From Psychrobacter sanguinis (GTDB taxonomy: Bacteria; Pseudomonadota; Gammaproteobacteria; Pseudomonadales; Moraxellaceae), in the NCBI RefSeq assembly GCF_020736705.1, contig NZ_CP085990.1, positions 1,116,001 through 1,180,000 of the forward strand: 64,000 nt of DNA, written 5' to 3'. Position numbers and translations under genes: made by a program. The notes beneath the pieces are model-generated. The model saw only the letters and a program-made list of their open reading frames with translations, was not told the DNA's origin and ran no database searches. Numbering within the stretch: position 1 is the stretch's first letter; each line of letters begins with the position of its first letter. Below are positions 18,418 to 26,423 of this stretch, piece by piece.

Positions 18418-21222
18418 ATGCACCCGCACAATGTTCATATTAAAAACATAAAGCAAGCTAATGAAGATGATAGATTAGCTATATTTGTCGGTGCAGGTAT
18501 ATCAATAAGCTCTAATACTGATTATATAAAGCTGCCTTTGTGGAATGATCTAATAACTGAACTAAAGTCAGACTTAATGATAAATGAAGAGCTAGATTAT
18601 TTAAAACTAGCTCAACTATATTATCTTGAGTTTGGAGAGCAGACATACAACCAAACATTAAAGAAATATTTTCCTGAAGACATCACCCCATCGAGTTTAC
18701 ATCGTACAATTTTGAAGGTAAGCCCACGCGTAATAATCACTACCAACTGGGACTACATCATAGAAAATGCAATAGAGCAGGAAGGCTATCTATACGATAA
18801 GATATGTACAGACAAGGACTTAGTCAGTTCAACTAGTCCGAATAAATTTATTAAAATCCATGGTGATTTTAAAAATCACAATATAGTTTTCAAAGAAGAT
18901 GATTACCTCAACTATTCAAGAAATTTTCCACTTATAGAGAATTATATCAAGTCTGTATTCTCCACACATACAGTTCTGTTTTTAGGGTATTCCTATAATG
19001 ACACTAACCTTAAGCACATAATGAAATGGATGCAAAGCCATTCCTCGTCAGCTCCTCCGATGTATTTGATAAATTTCAAAACAGACAAGCCTCAAGAAAG
19101 CTACTTGAGAAATCATGGGGTCACCACATTAGTGCTAGATAGTGAAAGCTATTCTACTGATGAAATTCAGCATTTAGAAAAAAGGTCAGCGCTAACTCAA
19201 TCTTTTTTAACATCTATCATTCAAGATGTTAGAGCAGTAGACCCGAACGATGAGCGGGAAGTTATCAGTTTCCTATACGAGCGTATAAAACACCTAAAAC
19301 AGCTAAATTCAATAACTCATGATCAAATACGGAGAGCGATAACAAACTGTGGGTTTCGTTACGATGTCGATGGCTTAAATATATTAGAGTTATTCAAGCC
19401 CAAAGGAGTCCTGACTACGGACTACAGCGACACCATAAGGTCGCTTCACGAAAAATTCTTGAAGATCCTATCTCGCATAGATTTGTTTGATGAAGGTGAA
19501 AAAGAAAAGTTTTATCGAAAAAATCCAAGACTTACGGACGTCCTTTCTATCTTAGCTCTAGCTCATATCAAAGGTATCGTTTTACCCAACGATAATGATA
19601 GCGGGAAAATAATATACTTTGTGAACGAGAAAATAGGTTCAGCTCAAAACCTAGAGCAGCAAGATAGGAAACACATATCTTTTTCAGAATATGAATGCAA
19701 AAGTAATGATTTTATAAAATCTTTGTCATCAGAAACTTATGAACGCTATAAATTTGGCGAGGATGAATTAGCATTTAAGAAGAACTCCGAACTTATTCTT
19801 GCTTGTAAAAGGCATAAAATATACTCAATGCTATTGATAGCGCTTTTTAATAAAAACTCGATTTTATGGAGGCTCAAGTACTCATTTTCTACAGAAAATA
19901 GAAAAGAATTTGAAAAGGAAATGGAAGTAGAGCTTCAAGATGAATTTTTTAAATTTCCAAGATCAGAGATAAAAAAGAATCAAGTCTTGTATGATTTTTT
20001 AGCCTTGCACTCTGTTCATCAAAAAGCAAACGAATGTACAAAAAAGATACTTGAACTCACAAAAACCGTTGAAAGTATAAAAGCTGGAGGAATGAGTTTT
20101 AACAACAATGCAGATGAACCAACTTCCACACACATTAATCTGTTAATGTTTGCGTTGAAAAATCACATAATGATTGATCAGCATGCCCCATATAAAGCGA
20201 TTATGAGAGACTTCGTCAAGATTTCCGTACTCCGTCAATCACTCAAAGGAATAGTAAAGCTCAATCAATATGAATTTTACTCAGCCATCCAATTCTATTC
20301 ATCAAAAGAACTACGGTCAGAGCTCAGAGTATTTTCTAAAAATGAGGATTCCAATCAACTTCGTCTAAACGCTAGTGATGAGTGTTCAGAATGGATTGTT
20401 TCTACCATTTTGCCAAACTTAACCAATCGGTTAATAAAAGATCGAAGTTTAACCGACGGTCATGAAACTAAATTTGAAAACAGCGTGCGATTACTTGCAT
20501 TTCTTGATTTGAGTGACACTCATATTTCAAAAGTTATGAGGGAGTTTTCCCAGTTAATTACTAGTAGTTCAACAACTATCGGGACTTACGAGGCAATAAA
20601 TGAATTTTTAGCACACCAACACAGTTTATTTAAGCGGGAGATTGAAACTGACGTTTTGATAAATATATTAAACACCGTAATCGATAAAATCACTTCCCAA
20701 ACAGCCCATGGTTGGGATCACCATGCGGTACTCAATGGATCTATAGGCAATTTATACGGTTATATTGGGGTAGTAAAAGGCGAATACACTGATAAGGACC
20801 GAGTCCGCCGGCTGGTGTCTGAACTTGGAACTTACAAACCAGAAGATCAGCGTAAATTTTCGAGATCTCTGCTTTACAGCATCTTTAATATTTCGAATAC
20901 TAATGTTCGAAATACTATTAAGGGATTCATTAAGGAAGTCATTTCTCAATCAAAAACAAAAGGCATAGATGATTGGGAATTTGAACTTTGGTCAGTTGCT
21001 GTGGGTTTTAAAGATTTTGAAGCAGAGGCTGTTACGAAGCTAGATGAATATTTGGAACAGTTTCGTGATGGCAAAAAGTTTTCAACACAGATATATTCAC
21101 TCAAAAAATTAACTCAACATTTAATAGATGAGAAAGAAATCGACACGTTAGCAGGGCTAAACAAAGAGTTAGGCGATCTAATAGATCAATATAAACACCT
21201 CCCCAACTTTTCATTAATTTGA
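18418..21222 (+). CDS. large SIR2-domain protein, probable antiphage NADase
   Basis: 934 residues. The N-terminal SIR2-like domain (about 15-240) has the NAD-binding FVGAGIS at 23-29, TTNWD at 108-112 with Asn110 and Asp112, and the catalytic-type IHGD with His148 at 147-150; FLGYSYNDTNLKHIM is the second family block. The remaining 690 residues are mainly helical, lack known motifs and may sense phage. Size and layout recall the defence-associated sirtuins (DSR1/DSR2), which deplete NAD on infection. AAAAGGATTTTAG precedes the ATG. The upstream neighbour is an Abi_C gene. Defence is inferred from architecture and context. Confidence 0.8.
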   Translation: MHPHNVHIKNIKQANEDDRLAIFVGAGISISSNTDYIKLPLWNDLITELKSDLMINEELDYLKLAQLYYLEFGEQTYNQTLKKYFPEDITPSSLHRTILKVSPRVIITTNWDYIIENAIEQEGYLYDKICTDKDLVSSTSPNKFIKIHGDFKNHNIVFKEDDYLNYSRNFPLIENYIKSVFSTHTVLFLGYSYNDTNLKHIMKWMQSHSSSAPPMYLINFKTDKPQESYLRNHGVTTLVLDSESYSTDEIQHLEKRSALTQSFLTSIIQDVRAVDPNDEREVISFLYERIKHLKQLNSITHDQIRRAITNCGFRYDVDGLNILELFKPKGVLTTDYSDTIRSLHEKFLKILSRIDLFDEGEKEKFYRKNPRLTDVLSILALAHIKGIVLPNDNDSGKIIYFVNEKIGSAQNLEQQDRKHISFSEYECKSNDFIKSLSSETYERYKFGEDELAFKKNSELILACKRHKIYSMLLIALFNKNSILWRLKYSFSTENRKEFEKEMEVELQDEFFKFPRSEIKKNQVLYDFLALHSVHQKANECTKKILELTKTVESIKAGGMSFNNNADEPTSTHINLLMFALKNHIMIDQHAPYKAIMRDFVKISVLRQSLKGIVKLNQYEFYSAIQFYSSKELRSELRVFSKNEDSNQLRLNASDECSEWIVSTILPNLTNRLIKDRSLTDGHETKFENSVRLLAFLDLSDTHISKVMREFSQLITSSSTTIGTYEAINEFLAHQHSLFKREIETDVLINILNTVIDKITSQTAHGWDHHAVLNGSIGNLYGYIGVVKGEYTDKDRVRRLVSELGTYKPEDQRKFSRSLLYSIFNISNTNVRNTIKGFIKEVISQSKTKGIDDWEFELWSVAVGFKDFEAEAVTKLDEYLEQFRDGKKFSTQIYSLKKLTQHLIDEKEIDTLAGLNKELGDLIDQYKHLPNFSLI

Positions 21223-21918
21223 GTATGTCGTTAAAATAGAAAAATAGTTAAAATATAGATCCTCTTCGTAGTCTAGGTTTGGCGACAGAATGTCTAAATC
21301 TTATCGGGAGAGTCAAGTTTTGAATCAAGCCTGATTCTAGTGGTTTTTCAAATGCCCGCTCTTGGCCGTATACGTCCAGTAGGAATTATGTTCAAGTATC
21401 GTATAACAAGTCCTGCTGCAGGTATTGTTGACGGGTAAGAAGCGAGTGGTGGTTGCGTAGAGATGTAGGCTAAACAATTAATGTGATAGAAAAACCGCCC
21501 TCATTAGGGCGGTTTCATATATGGTGGGGACATAGGTCGAACCTTTGCTGAACTCAATCTTTGTAACCTTTTTACTTACTCTCATCCCCGTAAGACCTTG
21601 TAAGATTTATTTAAAATAGTTGTTACCATACTCGTTTCTCCTTTGGTGAGCTTAGCGGACGTGTTATATATAAATGCAAAAAGTGCGACGTCGTTTAAAG
21701 CGTTCCAAACTGTAAAGTCAGATATCAACCCTACAGGGTAAAATAGAACTATTAATATTAAGGTTACAAACAAAGCTGTTTAATATAATTAGGATAAATA
21801 TATATTGCCATGTTGGTTGAAATTATTCAATATGTGGATATAAAGTTTTAATGCAGCCAGACAGAAATAATGTTGTTAAAAAAACTAATCCACTAATTGA
21901 GTATTTAAGGAAACCACT
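21223..21918. other. 700-bp accessory intergenic stretch
   Basis: Contains GTATAACAAGTCCTGC at 21401, close to the R'' side of an attC that would match the start of the SIR2 cassette, but no right half. A hairpin AAACCGCCC / GGGCGGTTT is at 21492-21515. On the minus strand a short frame, MVTTILNKSYKVLRG, has AAAGGAG before it (near 21590-21635), too short to call. No larger gene is evident. Confidence 0.4.
21492..21515 (-). terminator. hairpin, probable minus-strand terminator
   Basis: Stem AAACCGCCC / GGGCGGTTT with a 6-base loop; T5 follows on the minus strand. Confidence 0.6.
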
Positions 21919-22128
21919 ATGTCAGAAACATGCCCTAACTGTAATAACGTACTTAGTTACGATGATCTTGAGTCCTTTATGGATAATCTTGCCGCTTCTG
22001 ACGAAGACTCGTTTGAAATGAATGAATGTTGTCCTAAATGTGGTGAAGATATTATTCTTAAAAAAGATGGTCATAAATACTCAATGAAGAAATCTGATGG
22101 TAGTTTCGCAATGATTGGTCATAAGTAA
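21919..22128 (+). CDS. small zinc-ribbon protein
   Basis: 69 residues with two Cys pairs, CPNC near residue 5 and CCPKCG near 38, spaced as in a zinc ribbon. The centre is acidic (DLESFMDNLAASDEDSFE) and the tail basic. AAGGAAACC precedes the ATG. No family recognised; small zinc-ribbon proteins in islands often bind nucleic acid or partner proteins. It lies in the accessory half of the island, between the SIR2 gene and the hsdR scar. Confidence 0.65.
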   Translation: MSETCPNCNNVLSYDDLESFMDNLAASDEDSFEMNECCPKCGEDIILKKDGHKYSMKKSDGSFAMIGHK

Positions 22129-22319
22129 TTCTTTACTTAGGCTTGAATTATGTGGTGAGTTAAACCTCTACTATCAGAAAATTCTGCATACAACATAACC
22201 GCCATGCTTAGTGCCCTTTGGGTAACTCGCAACCTCGGCAGTTCTTTGTTACGGCTTTCGTAGCATTTTAGGCTACAATCGGTAAAACTAAACAAACGAT
22301 ATGTCTAAAGTGGGCAGAT

Positions 22320-22767
22320 ATGATCAACCTCAGTTTCAACTTTCAGGAAGAATTCAGCTCAAAGCTCCCTGACTTAACTTTGCTCACCACGCTAGGTTAC
22401 GAGTTTATTCCACCTAACCAATGCAACACCATGCGTAGCAGTAAGCTGTTAGCTAATCAGTCGAAGGCTAACAAGGCAACTAATCAAGTGGTGTTATTGG
22501 ACATCATACGTGTGTTCTTAGCCAAGCAAACTTTAGGGCAAAACTTTGATGAGCAAGCTCCAAATATGTGAGCCGTTAACGTTAAAAATTTCATCGATCA
22601 ATGGTATCAAGATAAAGCTAAGTTTATTTTTGTAGAAAGACTAGAGGCGTTACTATCTAAAGCGATATGGGTAACTGATACATCAGCTTTTAAATTATTA
22701 GATATGAAGAAGCCATGAGGTGAAGGCTAAGTTCGATGAGATGGCAGAGCTGTATTTGAATGAGTGA
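22320..22767 (+). pseudogene. hsdR: type I restriction subunit R (hsdR), deletion remnant
   Basis: The 5' piece reads MINLSFNFQEEFSSKLPDL and later GYEFIPPNQCNTMR, the usual beginning of HsdR proteins of this type, to a TGA at 22571. Close downstream, in other frames, come pieces matching an HsdR C-terminus, ending EVKAKFDEMAELYLNE-stop at 22767. About 2.5-3 kb of the centre, including the helicase motor, is gone. No hsdM or hsdS is in the window. This is the scar of a lost restriction system in the defence half of the island. Confidence 0.75.
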
Positions 22768-22801
22768 AGTAGACTAAAAGAGTATGTCTATAGTTCGTAA
22801 T

Positions 22802-22840
22802 AAAGATCAGCCACTTCGTAAATTAAGTGGCTGATCTTTT
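22802..22840 (+). terminator. intrinsic terminator after the hsdR remnant
   Basis: Perfect 15-bp stem AAAGATCAGCCACTT / AAGTGGCTGATCTTT with an 8-base loop and a T-rich tail, 35 bases after the hsdR stop. It supports the view that 22767 is the original end of the gene. Confidence 0.85.
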
Positions 22841-22937
22841 ATTAATTTTTCAGACCTAATAGTAATTAACTACAAATTTCAAATTTTGTACTAATAATTT
22901 TATAGCAGGTTAAAGTTTTTTACCTGATTATGCGTAT

Positions 22938-23123
22938 TCATCGTTGACAATTTTTTCTAGTTTTTGGATGACTATATCTCTCGATTGCAGGCTCACTATT
23001 CAATGTAATTACATTACCAGCTTCATCATAGTCGCTTGCTGTTTCTATCTTACTAAAAGCTTTAGCTGTATGAATCACATACTTAAAGCTATATGAAGAT
23101 GATGCACCTTCAGTATAGTCGTA
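22938..23123 (-). pseudogene. gene fragment of unknown family
   Basis: An open stretch on the minus strand without a start reads SSSYSFKYVIHTAKAFSKIE, then DEAGNVITLNSEPAIERYSH, ending NCQR-stop. A stop codon lies directly before it. It looks like the 3' part of a degraded gene. Not recognised. Confidence 0.3.
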
Positions 23124-23138
23124 TTAACACCTTAGAGT

Positions 23139-23270
23139 TTATTTAAGCTTATTATTTTTATATATATAGCAAGTCGTATTACCTTTTTCTCCACCTACAC
23201 CTACACCGCAATATCCAGCAGTTGTTACTGACAGAGCTATTTGCAATAGTATTGGCATCTTTACTGACAT
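23139..23270 (-). CDS. possible 43-residue peptide, or remnant
   Basis: Starts MSVKMPILLQIALSVTTAGY and ends YKNNKLK-stop; it has a hydrophobic N-terminus followed by a Gly/Cys-rich part. It lacks a clear ribosome-binding site and precedes a gene fragment on the same strand, so it may be the 5' piece of one broken gene. Confidence 0.2.
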   Translation of the reverse strand: MSVKMPILLQIALSVTTAGYCGVGVGGEKGNTTCYIYKNNKLK

Positions 23271-23301
23271 AACCACTAGGTTTGAACAATCTTGAACCAC
23301 T

Positions 23302-24003
23302 TTATATTAAAGGGGATAAGTCAGAAATAGTAATCAAACCTAACAACTTTTCTGTTTCTCTTCCACTATGGGTAATAAACAGAACATCAAGATTTCTTTC
23401 TTTCTCGTTTATATGGTTCAAAAATAGATCGTAAGCTTTATATATCGAGGTCTCACGAGAAATAAACTTATAATTATGTTTAAATTCAATTTCTGGCATC
23501 AATTTTTCGATAGTTATACCGTCTATAATAATTGTTCCATTCTCATCTATTTTAGAAGCCAGCCAACGTGAGATAGTATTGTTATTGATTAACTCTATAA
23601 TAGTTCCATTTGAATCTAACACTGGGAATTGAGAGAATGATTTTTGCTTCATTTTCTTAAGGATATCATTGATATAATCATCCTTCTGTGCCCCCAAAAC
23701 ATCAAATTGAAAGGTAGGGATTACTTTTTTAGGGTTAATTATCATTTCATAAATTTCATTAAACCTTTTCACTGTACTATCATGAGGTTCAGCAATAGCC
23801 TTATTACCTATTTTAGGGTTATGTACTATTGCGTTTCTCAAAGTGCCAAAAGATAGCAGTTCATCCTTAAATCTACTCACAATAGCGTTCTTTGAATTTT
23901 TTACTTTATTTGCATAACCGACATGATTATCAGCTCTCACTTCCTTGTTAAGGTATTGATCAAGATTATTATAAGTCTCTAAAAAATTTTCAGAATTATT
24001 CAT
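23302..24003 (-). CDS. HEPN-like/CBS-domain fusion protein
   Basis: 233 residues. The helical N-terminus ends with LLSFGTLRNAIVHNP (about 49-63), where Arg56 and His61 form an R-x4-H motif as in HEPN ribonuclease or toxin folds. Residues 100-233 look like a pair of CBS modules (SFSQFPVLDSNGTIIELI and LDVLFITHSGRETEKLLGLI then TISDL), which bind adenine nucleotides in other proteins. AGGAATAAT precedes the ATG. It could be a nucleotide-gated RNase. Neighbours are an hsdR scar and an AlbA-domain gene. The HEPN call rests on the motif and helical context only. Confidence 0.65.
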   Translation of the reverse strand: MNNSENFLETYNNLDQYLNKEVRADNHVGYANKVKNSKNAIVSRFKDELLSFGTLRNAIVHNPKIGNKAIAEPHDSTVKRFNEIYEMIINPKKVIPTFQFDVLGAQKDDYINDILKKMKQKSFSQFPVLDSNGTIIELINNNTISRWLASKIDENGTIIIDGITIEKLMPEIEFKHNYKFISRETSIYKAYDLFLNHINEKERNLDVLFITHSGRETEKLLGLITISDLSPLI

Positions 24004-24012
24004 ATTATTCCT

Positions 24013-24108
24013 AATGTATCGAAGTCTGTTGCTGAGTTAAAAGAAGAGCTTACTAAACAAGGTTTAAATATAATCGATAGTTATGACAAGAGTCCTGATG
24101 GTCAATAG
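24013..24108 (+). pseudogene. 3' gene fragment, unknown
   Basis: Frame NVSKSVAELKEELTKQGLN then DSYDKSPDGQ-stop with no start of its own, overlapping the promoter side of the CBS gene. It reads like the end of a deleted gene. Positions 24109-24318 show nothing further. Confidence 0.3.
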
Positions 24109-24318
24109 CGAGAAGGTAGCTTCTTTGCTTAACCAGTTGACAAAAACACTAGCTTTAGTTTGTGTCGTCATTTTAAACAAAATGCTGTGGTTTATATTTG
24201 CTAAGGCGGTCTGCCTGACCTTTTACTGAACCCAGACTTTATTTAAAAATTACAGTATTTATTATAATCTGTTTTTTTAACTATAATCACTTACATTAGT
24301 CAGTTATAGAGTGTCCTT

Positions 24319-25971
24319 ATGTCCAACTACTACCAAAATTTTGTTCTGAGCCTAACTCAACAACCAACCGAACAAGAATGGCTTGAGTTTAAGCATAACT
24401 TTCATAGCCCTGAAGAGGTCGGCAAGCGTATATCTGCGCTTGCCAATGGCGCGTGTTTGGTTGGAAAGAAATTCGGCTATTTGGTGTTTGGTGTAGAAGA
24501 CGGCACGCATCACATTGTGGGTACAAGTTTTAGCCCAAAAATAAAAAAAGCCAAAGGCAACGAAAACTTAGAGCATTGGCTGGTTAGCCGTTTAAGCCCT
24601 AAGATTCATTTTACCATTCATGAGCTACAGGTTGATGATAAAGCGGTAGTGCTGTTTGAGATCCCAGCAGCCACAGATACGCCCATCAGCTTTTTGCATG
24701 AGCCTTATATTCGTATTGGTAGTCTAACTAAACCACTTAAGCATTATCCCGATCAAAGCCGTAAGCTATGGCAAAATCAAGCGGATGATTGGAGTGCTGA
24801 GATTTGCCATGAGGCAACACTTGAAGATCTTGACTCTAAAGCCATCGCTGTTGCTAGACAAGTCTTTGCTGATAAAAACAAGCGTTTGACTGAGGATCTC
24901 CAAGGATGGGATGACATCACCTTTTTAAATAAAGCCAAAATTACTATTCGTGGTCAGATCACCAATACAGCGATTATTTTATTGGGACGTTATGAATCCA
25001 CGTATTTTTTAAGCCCAGCGCAAGCACATATTACTTGGATTCTGAAGGGTGTTGATGGTATTGAAAAAGACTATCAACATTTTGAGCCACCGTTTTTGTT
25101 AGCCTTGAACGAGGTTTATAAAAAAATTCGCAATCTAAATTACCGCTATATGCCTGCTGGTACGCTGTTCCCTGAAGAGGTGCAGCAGTACGACCCCTAT
25201 ATCATCCGTGAAGCATTAAGTAATGCCATTGGTCATCAAGACTATCGTCTTGGTGGACGCATTACGGTGGTTGAAAAAGAAGACTCGACACTGATTTTTC
25301 AAAATAGTGGTGAGTTCATTCCTAAGACCATCGAGAAAGTCTTGCTACAAGATGCGCCTGAAGCGAGCTATCATAATCCATTTTTAGTTAATGCTATGGT
25401 TAGTCTAAATATGATGGACACCATTGGTAGTGGTATCAAAAAAATGTATCAGATTCAGTACAAGCGCTTTTTCCCTTTGCCAGATTATGACTTATCAGAC
25501 AATAGAGTGCGAGTGAAGTTCACCGGTAAAGTACTGGATCAAGAGTACGCTAAGCAATTAGCGCAAGTTGATAATCTGTCATTACATGACATTATGTCAC
25601 TTGATAGATTACAAAAAGGGCAATCAATCACTGAAGACGAAGCTGACACATTGCGCAAAAAATCACTGATAGAAGGGCGCAAAAACAACTATATGATCGC
25701 CGCTGATGTTGCGAGGCATACGGAGCAGCAGGCGGAGTATATGCAGATGCGTGGTTTGGATGACATGCATTATCAGGGACTAATTATTGGATATCTTCAA
25801 TCTTTCCAAAAAGGTAAGCTTAGTGACTTTGAAAAAATGCTTGATAACAAGTTACCTCAAGTGTTGGCTAAAGATCAACGTAAAAATCGAGTTCGTTATA
25901 TCTTACAGAAAATGCGTAAAGAAGGCTTAGTCGTTTCTAAAGATAGAGTGTGGTATCTTCCTCATAGCTAA
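24319..25971 (+). CDS. AlbA/Schlafen-domain and HATPase_c_4 regulator-like protein
   Basis: 550 residues. The N-terminal AlbA_2 (Schlafen) domain has WLEFKHNF, EVGKRISALANGACL and GYLVFGVEDG; the middle has the HATPase_c_4 block IREALSNAIGHQDY with GSGIKKM. The C-terminal 130 residues are helical and probably winged-helix (RYILQKMRKEGLVVSKDR). Such COG2865-type proteins are often called putative transcriptional regulators or RecG-like helicases and are frequent in defence islands, but the role is not settled. TGTCC lies before the ATG, a weak ribosome site. The stop codon opens a 10-bp tandem repeat. Confidence 0.85.
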   Translation: MSNYYQNFVLSLTQQPTEQEWLEFKHNFHSPEEVGKRISALANGACLVGKKFGYLVFGVEDGTHHIVGTSFSPKIKKAKGNENLEHWLVSRLSPKIHFTIHELQVDDKAVVLFEIPAATDTPISFLHEPYIRIGSLTKPLKHYPDQSRKLWQNQADDWSAEICHEATLEDLDSKAIAVARQVFADKNKRLTEDLQGWDDITFLNKAKITIRGQITNTAIILLGRYESTYFLSPAQAHITWILKGVDGIEKDYQHFEPPFLLALNEVYKKIRNLNYRYMPAGTLFPEEVQQYDPYIIREALSNAIGHQDYRLGGRITVVEKEDSTLIFQNSGEFIPKTIEKVLLQDAPEASYHNPFLVNAMVSLNMMDTIGSGIKKMYQIQYKRFFPLPDYDLSDNRVRVKFTGKVLDQEYAKQLAQVDNLSLHDIMSLDRLQKGQSITEDEADTLRKKSLIEGRKNNYMIAADVARHTEQQAEYMQMRGLDDMHYQGLIIGYLQSFQKGKLSDFEKMLDNKLPQVLAKDQRKNRVRYILQKMRKEGLVVSKDRVWYLPHS

Positions 25972-26030
25972 AGATAGCTAAAGATAGCTAAAGATAGCTA
26001 AAGATAGCTAAAGATAGCTAAAGATAGCCA
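25962..26030. repeat. 10-bp tandem repeat across the end of the AlbA gene
   Basis: Unit AAGATAGCTA in five identical copies plus one variant, preceded by a partial copy carrying the gene's last codons and its TAA. Slippage here would change the spacing to the terminator but not the protein, since the first copy already holds the stop. Confidence 0.9.
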
Positions 26031-26060
26031 AAAAATAAGCCACACTACGCGGCTTATTTT
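26031..26060. terminator. intrinsic terminator between the AlbA and AlpA genes
   Basis: Stem AAAATAAGCC / GGCTTATTTT with a 9-base loop, usable in both directions between the convergent genes. Confidence 0.75.
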
Positions 26061-26067
26061 CATAGGC

Positions 26068-26328
26068 TCAATGAAATCGAGCAGCTATCTTGCTCTCAAT
26101 CCACAGGCCAACCTCACTTTCAACCCATGCCACGCGTCCCCTTGATAGCTTCACCTGAACAGGAAAGGTGGGGTCATAACGATTTGATCTTTTATCAAGC
26201 ATGTCGTAAATCGTTGTGCTGCTAAGCCCTGTATAATGTATGACTTGCTTTAGCGGCAGCATGCGAGGTATCTGATGTATGCTTGGTATTGATGTGTTTT
26301 CCTGAGTGTTTCCGTTTAACTGTTCCAT
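26068..26328 (-). CDS. AlpA-family excisionase/regulator
   Basis: 86 residues. LPLKQVIHYTGLSSTTIYDM is the AlpA/MerR-like winged helix-turn-helix, followed by FPVQVKLSRGRVAWVESEV, the usual second half with its basic wing. AlpA proteins of P4-type elements act on integrase gene expression or excision. CAGGAGCTAGTC precedes the ATG. Here it sits about 10 kb from the integrase, next to an RDF-like gene, with an IS630 copy in between. Confidence 0.85.
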   Translation of the reverse strand: MEQLNGNTQENTSIPSIHQIPRMLPLKQVIHYTGLSSTTIYDMLDKRSNRYDPTFPVQVKLSRGRVAWVESEVGLWIESKIAARFH

Positions 26329-26423
26329 GACTAGCTCCTGATAAGCGAATGAGAGCGTCTGCTCTCATATACTTACCGAGTCCTATATTTTTTTACTGCA
26401 TCCTATGCAGTCCGATGATTATA

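Noticed and set aside
21520..21548. Sequence resembling the 3' end of a tRNA (complement ending GTCCCCACCA with a TTCGA loop)
   Set aside because: The T-stem does not pair and no matching 5' acceptor strand is found upstream, so it is not a tRNA or a clear fragment.
21582..21773. 63-residue minus-strand frame with a hydrophobic start
   Set aside because: The long form has no ribosome-binding site; only a 15-codon end part (MVTTILNKSY) does. Too little to call a gene.
25962..26030. Tandem repeats considered as a CRISPR array
   Set aside because: The unit is 10 bp with no spacers and no cas genes lie nearby.
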